Below are positions 59,333-64,000 of a DNA stretch of 64,000 nucleotides, one piece after another. The stretch's first letter is position 1. Each line of letters starts with the position of its first letter. The notes under the pieces were generated by a model, which saw only the letters and a program-made list of their open reading frames with translations, was not told where the DNA came from and ran no database searches. Position numbers and translations under genes: made by a program. The DNA comes from CAVSWT01 sp963731745 (lineage in GTDB: Bacteria > Bacteroidota > Ignavibacteria > Ignavibacteriales > Ignavibacteriaceae), in NCBI GenBank assembly GCA_963731745.1, contig CAVSWT010000025.1:102562-166561 (forward strand), in the 5' to 3' direction.

Positions 59333-61048
59333 ATGCAGTTAAGATTTGAAAAGTTCAATAAAAATTACAATTACATAATTTTTGTAATATGTTTTTTGAT
59401 AATGCTACATTCAAAAGATTTTGCACAAATACAGACAGATGTTCCGCATCTTAAAGATGTTTATAAAAATGATTTTTATATCGGCTGTCTTTTGTCTTAT
59501 GCGCATGTAGGATTTGCGACTGATCCATATGTGCCTGGACAATCTAATGTTGTAGATCCAAATGGAGGATATTTAATTAAATATCATATGAATTCTATGA
59601 GTCCGGGTAATTGGATGAAACCAGTTTACATTGTAGACATCAACGCCAGTGCATCGGCTTATAACAATGCTGTTACACAAAACGAAAAAGATTCAATCAA
59701 TATCCATCCAATAGTAAATTTTAACGGTAATATAACAGCGCAATTAAATTGGGCAAAAAGGCAAGGCTTTACTTTTCGCGGACATACTTTAGTTTGGCAT
59801 AATCAAACTCCCGGCACAGCTTTTTTCCGAACAGGATATGCAAGCAACGGAACCCGTTTAACAAAAGAAGAGATGACTCAACGTTTGGAAAACTTTATTA
59901 AAGAAGTTATCAGGACAATTCATGAAGGATGGCCTGGACTGCTTTCTGCGTATGATGTAGTGAATGAAGCAGTTAATGATAACGGAACTGACCGAACTGC
60001 CAGCGAATGGTATGAAACGTTCGGGGACAATACTTACATTATGAAAGCATTTGAGTTTGCGCGAAAATATACTGAGCAATATGATGAAACACAGATAAAA
60101 CTTTACTACAATGATTATAATACTGCTACTGCATCCAAAGCAAATGGTATTGTGAGAGTTTGCGGACCGATTTTTAGAGCGGGATATCTGGACGGGATAG
60201 GAATGCAGGAACACGATGCTTATAATTATCCAACCGCCTCAAATTGGATTGCAACTTATAATAAGTTCGATACTATATGCACTCAAATGACGATAACTGA
60301 ATTGGATGTTAAACCAAGCAGCAGTACACTTTCCGCCTCAGTATTAACTACCCAAGCAAATCAATATGCTCAGCTTTTTAAATGTTTTGTTGAAAGGAGC
60401 TATTTCTCAGGCAGAGGGAAAATAATAAGTGTCTGCAAAGATGGATTAAATGATCAGTGGGCGTTTGTAGCGAACGCTTCATTATGGGATGTGAATGATC
60501 AATGCAAACCTGCATTCTATGCCGTCGCAAATGTTGGATTAAACTATAATAATCTCGATTCACTTATAACTGTTGCAGATTCGCTTAATGAAAATGATTA
60601 TACAGTTGATTCATGGAACATCTTAAGTGGGGCTTTAGGCTATGCAGAAAATGCAATAAACAAAAATTATTCTTTTAATAATTCAGCATCTGATACTTTA
60701 AAGAATGCAGCAGATTCTCTCGGTGCAGCTATTGAAGGTTTGGAGAAAATTCAAACCGCTATTGATGAAAATAATAAAATGCCAATTAGTTTTTCATTAA
60801 GTCAAAATTATCCCAATCCATTTAATCCTACAACTATGATTTCATACTCAATTCCACACTCTGGTTACATAACTCTAAAAGTATATAATCTTTTGGGAGA
60901 AGAAATTGCAACTTTATTTGAAGGTTTTAGAAAATCAGGCGATTACGTTGCTAATTTTAATGCTTCAGGACTTGCCAGCGGTATTTACTTATATAGATTT
61001 TCAACCCAGAATTTTACGGCAACTAAAAAACTTGTATTGCTGAAATGA
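59333..61048 (+). CDS. GH10 endo-beta-1,4-xylanase with T9SS domain
   Basis: A 571-residue secreted xylanase. The barrel (about 30-395) contains FRGHTLVWHNQTPG near 150, acid/base Glu212 in YDVVNEAVNDNG, YYNDYNTAT near 260 and nucleophile Glu323 in ITELDVKPSS. A linker of about 80 residues rich in Asn, Asp and Ser precedes the T9SS domain (from about 488, QNYPNPFNPTTM to KKLVLLK). It cuts the xylan backbone, probably at or outside the cell surface. An AAGGG site lies before the ATG. The preceding 116 bases are AT-rich and may include its own promoter. A second, divergent GH10 gene follows. Confidence 0.95.
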   Translation: MQLRFEKFNKNYNYIIFVICFLIMLHSKDFAQIQTDVPHLKDVYKNDFYIGCLLSYAHVGFATDPYVPGQSNVVDPNGGYLIKYHMNSMSPGNWMKPVYIVDINASASAYNNAVTQNEKDSINIHPIVNFNGNITAQLNWAKRQGFTFRGHTLVWHNQTPGTAFFRTGYASNGTRLTKEEMTQRLENFIKEVIRTIHEGWPGLLSAYDVVNEAVNDNGTDRTASEWYETFGDNTYIMKAFEFARKYTEQYDETQIKLYYNDYNTATASKANGIVRVCGPIFRAGYLDGIGMQEHDAYNYPTASNWIATYNKFDTICTQMTITELDVKPSSSTLSASVLTTQANQYAQLFKCFVERSYFSGRGKIISVCKDGLNDQWAFVANASLWDVNDQCKPAFYAVANVGLNYNNLDSLITVADSLNENDYTVDSWNILSGALGYAENAINKNYSFNNSASDTLKNAADSLGAAIEGLEKIQTAIDENNKMPISFSLSQNYPNPFNPTTMISYSIPHSGYITLKVYNLLGEEIATLFEGFRKSGDYVANFNASGLASGIYLYRFSTQNFTATKKLVLLK

Positions 61049-61147
61049 GATACTGTTTTATTTAGAAATATTTTAAAGGTTAATAGTTGTTCAATTATAA
61101 CGATATAATAAAAATTAAATTTTTATTGTACAATTTAAGTTAAAACA

Positions 61148-62779
61148 ATGAACGGGTACACGTTGTTAACTCATATAAAAAATAAAGATTCTAAATATCA
61201 AAATAAGTTTACTAAACTTTTATTTAGATTTGTGAAAATTAAATTTTTTACGATTTCAGCATTAGTTCTATTGCTTGGATTTTTGTTTCATGATTCATTT
61301 GCGCAGCCGTTGGCTAATGGCAAAGATAAATTTTTAGGAAACGTATTAGATATTACATTTCATTCAAATTATTCCAAATACTGGAATCAAGTAACACCAG
61401 GGAATGCCGGGAAATGGGGAAGTGTTGAGTATACGCAAGGAAATTATAATTGGAAACAGCTTGACACTATTTATAATTATTCCAATAGTCATGGATTTAC
61501 ATATAAGCACCATTGCCTTATTTGGGGGCAGCAGCAGCCTTCTTTCATTAGTAATTTAGATTCTGCACAGCAATACCAGGAAATAGAAAATTGGATTAAA
61601 GCAAGCGGCGAGAGATACCCAAATGCAGATTTTTGCGATGTAGTTAATGAACCTCTGCCAAATCACGCACCGCCTGACGGAGGAGGGTCTCCAGCCCGTG
61701 CAAACTATAAAAATGCTCTAGGTGGTGATGGAGTAACAGGTTATGATTGGGTGGTTAATGCCTTTAAACTTGCAAGAAAATATTGGCCGAATACTAAATT
61801 ATTGATTAATGATTACGGTATCTTAAATAGCAGCAGCAATACGGATACCTATATTCAAATAATTGATATTTTAAAAGACAGCAGCTTGATAGATGGCATT
61901 GGCTGTCAAGCACATGGATTTGAAAGTGCAAGCGCGGCAACCATTAAATCTAATCTTAATAAACTTGCAACAACAGGTTTGCCAATTTATATATCTGAGT
62001 TTGATATAAATATTCAAGATGATGCTCAACAATTGGCAAAGTATAAGGAATTATTTCCAGTGATGTGGGAACACCTTGATGTAAAAGGAATAACCTTATG
62101 GGGATATGTAGAAAATGATATGTGGAAACAATATGCCTATTTAATAGACTATAGAAATGCTGAAAGGCCTGCTTTGCAATGGCTGCGTTCATACCTATTA
62201 GCGCCGCCGAAACCAACAATACTTTTCCCAACTGACACTACTGGAGTGGAGCGTAATCCAACATTGATATGGAGTGCTTCAGATTCGGCGACTTCTTATC
62301 ATGTTCAAGTTACAATTACTAATAGACTAACGTCATTTATTATCGACTCAACAGTTATAGATACTTTATTTCAAATTGATTCACTTAATGCAAATACGAA
62401 ATATTATTGGAGAGTAAATGCTTCCAATGATAAAGGTACAAGTTCATATACTGATTTAGCAAATTTTACAACGGGTGATAAAATTGTTGGAGTAAAGGAT
62501 AATAATAAAGCACCATCTGGATTTTCATTAGAGCAGAATTACCCTAATCCATTTAATCCAACTACTAAAATAAATTATTCAATTCCACAAAAAGATTATA
62601 TAACTTTAAAGGTATACAATGTATTAGGAAAAGAAGTCGCTGCAATTTTTGAAGGATATCAAACAGCAGGAATTCATACAACAACATTCAATGCGGCTAA
62701 TCTATCAAGCGGGGTTTACTTTTATCAACTGAAGGCAGATGCATATTCAGAAACTAAAAAATTATTATTACTTAAATAA
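61148..62779 (+). CDS. GH10 endo-beta-1,4-xylanase with FN3 and T9SS domains
   Basis: A 543-residue xylanase more compact than its upstream neighbour. After an extended N-terminus with a signal segment (FTISALVLLLGFLFHDSFAQ), the barrel (about 55-350) shows VTPGNAGKWGSVEY, KHHCLIWGQQQPSF, acid/base Glu168 in CDVVNEPLPNH, LINDYGILN, and nucleophile Glu284 in IYISEFDINI. An FN3-like domain (about 357-447, KPTILFPTDTTGVERNP) and a T9SS tail (from about 458) follow. The first barrel segment differs enough from the upstream GH10 that the pair probably diverged in specificity rather than arising by recent duplication. The last bases of this gene are copied in the tandem duplication that follows. 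Confidence 0.95.
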   Translation: MNGYTLLTHIKNKDSKYQNKFTKLLFRFVKIKFFTISALVLLLGFLFHDSFAQPLANGKDKFLGNVLDITFHSNYSKYWNQVTPGNAGKWGSVEYTQGNYNWKQLDTIYNYSNSHGFTYKHHCLIWGQQQPSFISNLDSAQQYQEIENWIKASGERYPNADFCDVVNEPLPNHAPPDGGGSPARANYKNALGGDGVTGYDWVVNAFKLARKYWPNTKLLINDYGILNSSSNTDTYIQIIDILKDSSLIDGIGCQAHGFESASAATIKSNLNKLATTGLPIYISEFDINIQDDAQQLAKYKELFPVMWEHLDVKGITLWGYVENDMWKQYAYLIDYRNAERPALQWLRSYLLAPPKPTILFPTDTTGVERNPTLIWSASDSATSYHVQVTITNRLTSFIIDSTVIDTLFQIDSLNANTKYYWRVNASNDKGTSSYTDLANFTTGDKIVGVKDNNKAPSGFSLEQNYPNPFNPTTKINYSIPQKDYITLKVYNVLGKEVAAIFEGYQTAGIHTTTFNAANLSSGVYFYQLKADAYSETKKLLLLK

Positions 62780-62821
62780 ATAATAGATATCAAAATGATT
62801 TTAAATTCTAAGCATTGAAAA

Positions 62822-63424
62822 ATGAAATTAATATCTGAATGTACTTAAACTTAATCTAAGATTATTCCTTTCCATATTTTGGTTTTCTTTTTATGTCTTA
62901 ATTTGCCTCTAACATTTGGACAGCCTTCAGGCGGCCCTTACGGACCTGTTCAAAAGAATTATGATTTGCCGAAAGTATCAGGCAATATTTATTATGTAGC
63001 AGTTGATGGAAAAACTGACCAATCAGGAGAATCAATTAATAATCCCACAACAATTGAGTCAGCAATTGAAAAAGTGGAAACCGGTGATGCAATAATATTA
63101 CGCGGTGGAATATATCGCACAGGCAATCTTATTTTAAATCAAGGGATAACAATTCAGCCGTACAAAGGTGAGCAGCCTATTTTAAAAGGTACCTTTATAG
63201 CAAAGGAATGGAAAAAACAGGAGAATGGATTATGGGTTACCAAATGGGAACATCTTTTCTCTTCAAAACCGCAAAGCTGGTGGCGTCGTCATCGTCATGG
63301 TTCAGATGTTCCACAGCATCGTTTTAACAATGACATGGTTTTTATAGATGGCCGATTTCTACAGTCTGCTGGCTGGGAAGGTGAATTGGATAAAAATACT
63401 AAAAAATTATTATTACTTAAATAA
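62822..63424 (+). pseudogene. Truncated beta-helix gene, first copy of the duplication
   Basis: The original start (ATG 62822, MKLI) runs into a stop after eight codons because of the 31-base insertion, so the signal peptide is destroyed. From about 62880 the frame is open and encodes QPSGGPYGPVQKNYDLP, YYVAVDGKTDQSGES and DAIILRGGIYRTGNLIL, typical of the N-terminus of DUF1565-like/polysaccharide-lyase-type right-handed beta-helix proteins. After WEGELDKN the frame joins the copied GH10 tail (TKKLLLLK) and stops, so only about 180 residues of the beta-helix remain. It is best read as a remnant made by the tandem duplication, or as an assembly artefact. It cannot give a functional secreted enzyme as it stands. 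Confidence 0.8.
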
Positions 63425-63463
63425 ATAATAGATATCAAAATGATTTTAAATTCTAAGCATGAA

Positions 63464-64000
63464 ATGAAATTAATATTCCTTTCCATATTGGTATTCTTTT
63501 TATGTCTTAATTTGCCTCTAACATTTGGACAGCCTTCAGGCGGCCCTTACGGACCTGTTCAAAAGAATTATGATTTGCCGAAAGTATCAGGCAATATTTA
63601 TTATGTAGCAGTTGATGGAAAAACTGACCAATCAGGAGAATCAATTAATAATCCCACAACAATTGAGTCAGCAATTGAAAAAGTGGAAACCGGTGATGCA
63701 ATAATATTACGCGGTGGAATATATCGCACAGGCAGTCTTATTTTAAATCAAGGGATAACAATTCAGCCGTACAAAGGTGAGCAGCCTATTTTAAAAGGTA
63801 CCTTTATTGCAAAGGAATGGAAAAAACAGGAGAATGGGTTATGGGTTACCGAATGGGAACATCTTTTCTCTTCAAAACCGCAAAGCTGGTGGCGTCGTCA
63901 TCGTCATGGTTCAGATGTTCCACAGCATCGTTTTAACAATGACATGGTTTTTGTAGATGGCCGATTTCTACAGTCTGCTGGCTGGGAAGGTGAATTGGAT
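63464..64000 (+). CDS. Secreted beta-helix protein (DUF1565-like), N-terminal part, runs off the window
   Basis: The intact second copy. The ATG at 63464 begins a good signal peptide (MKLIFLSILVFFLCLNLPL, then TFGQPSGG). The following 155 residues match the truncated copy with few changes: YYVAVDGKTDQSGES, TTIESAIEKVETGDAIILRGG, and SWWRRHRHGSDVPQHRFNNDM. The pattern of a YYVAVDG start followed by ExGDxIxLRGGxY is typical of secreted right-handed beta-helix proteins, including polysaccharide lyases and hydrolases of pectin or xylan side chains. The frame is open at base 64000, so catalytic residues and any T9SS tail lie outside. It follows the xylanases and may belong to the same locus. Confidence 0.82.
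   Translation, partial: MKLIFLSILVFFLCLNLPLTFGQPSGGPYGPVQKNYDLPKVSGNIYYVAVDGKTDQSGESINNPTTIESAIEKVETGDAIILRGGIYRTGSLILNQGITIQPYKGEQPILKGTFIAKEWKKQENGLWVTEWEHLFSSKPQSWWRRHRHGSDVPQHRFNNDMVFVDGRFLQSAGWEGELD

Larger units (their letters stand above)
62753..64000 (+). repeat. Tandem duplication of about 0.61-0.65 kb
   Basis: The segment beginning ACTAAAAAATTATTATTAC at 62753, including the last codons of the GH10 gene, the spacer and the start of a beta-helix gene, recurs from 63398 to the end of the window. The offset is 645 bases at the left and 609 further in, because the first copy carries 36 extra bases, mostly a 31-base insertion at about 62832-62862. Downstream the copies differ by only a handful of substitutions. 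Either a recent duplication or an assembly artefact. Confidence 0.88.

Noticed and set aside
61107..61127. 10-bp AT-only inverted repeat before the second GH10 gene
   Set aside because: Composed only of A and T, likely by chance in this AT-rich spacer, and no T-run marks it as a terminator.
1..64000. tRNA, rRNA, prophage or transposase genes
   Set aside because: I looked for characteristic sequences and proteins and found none.

Overview
The window reads as a chromosome segment of a low-G+C, polysaccharide-degrading bacterium of the FCB group, most likely Ignavibacteriota (Melioribacter/Ignavibacterium-like). The main clue is a C-terminal type IX secretion (T9SS) sorting domain on nine proteins, each with a QNYPNPFNP-like motif and a final (L/I)-(L/I)-K tail. 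Secreted glycoside hydrolases, a TonB-dependent receptor without a SusD partner, and Gram-negative signal peptides fit this. The lineage call is inference from protein style; no rRNA or marker gene is present.

Region 1 (1-15.2 kb, all +) is a fucosylated-glycan locus: a broken GH20 hexosaminidase, four GH29 alpha-L-fucosidases, a DUF4838 protein, a sugar-porter MFS transporter and a frameshifted GH2 beta-galactosidase. None of these carries a T9SS sorting domain. Three share a closely related C-terminal F5/8C-like module ending in DE(I/V)xVE. The set fits removal of Fuc, Gal and HexNAc from glycoprotein-type or other fucosylated glycans.

Region 2 (15.4-19.0 kb) interrupts the glycan genes. 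It holds a uracil-DNA-glycosylase-superfamily protein directly followed by an amidohydrolase of the deaminase/chlorohydrolase type, then a convergent NAD-dependent epimerase/dehydratase.

Region 3 (19.2-36.4 kb) starts with a T9SS-exported GH9 glucanase and a LacI-type regulator. Near-identical 14-bp palindromes lie just before the regulator gene and in the long leader before the next operon. That operon has a cytoplasmic GH3, a GPH-family transporter, a TonB-dependent receptor, a secreted beta-helix protein and a very large secreted protein built of 246-residue repeats. It ends at a clear intrinsic terminator. The last three genes have strong Shine-Dalgarno sequences and may be a SusD-less surface glycan-capture system.

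Region 4 (36.6-64 kb) is a xylan locus: DUF2264, GH2, GH127, GH43, GH51, GH43-CBM6, a CotH-kinase-like secreted protein, a CE15-type glucuronoyl esterase, a two-active-site SGNH esterase, a frameshifted sialate-O-acetylesterase-like esterase, two GH10 xylanases and a tandemly duplicated beta-helix gene running off the end. Polymer-attacking or polymer-binding proteins carry the T9SS domain, while exo-acting side-chain enzymes mostly have only a signal peptide. This suggests surface cleavage followed by periplasmic trimming and cytoplasmic finishing.

Several genes are broken by one-base shifts, some at homopolymers. These may be assembly errors rather than true pseudogenes, so affected entries are flagged.
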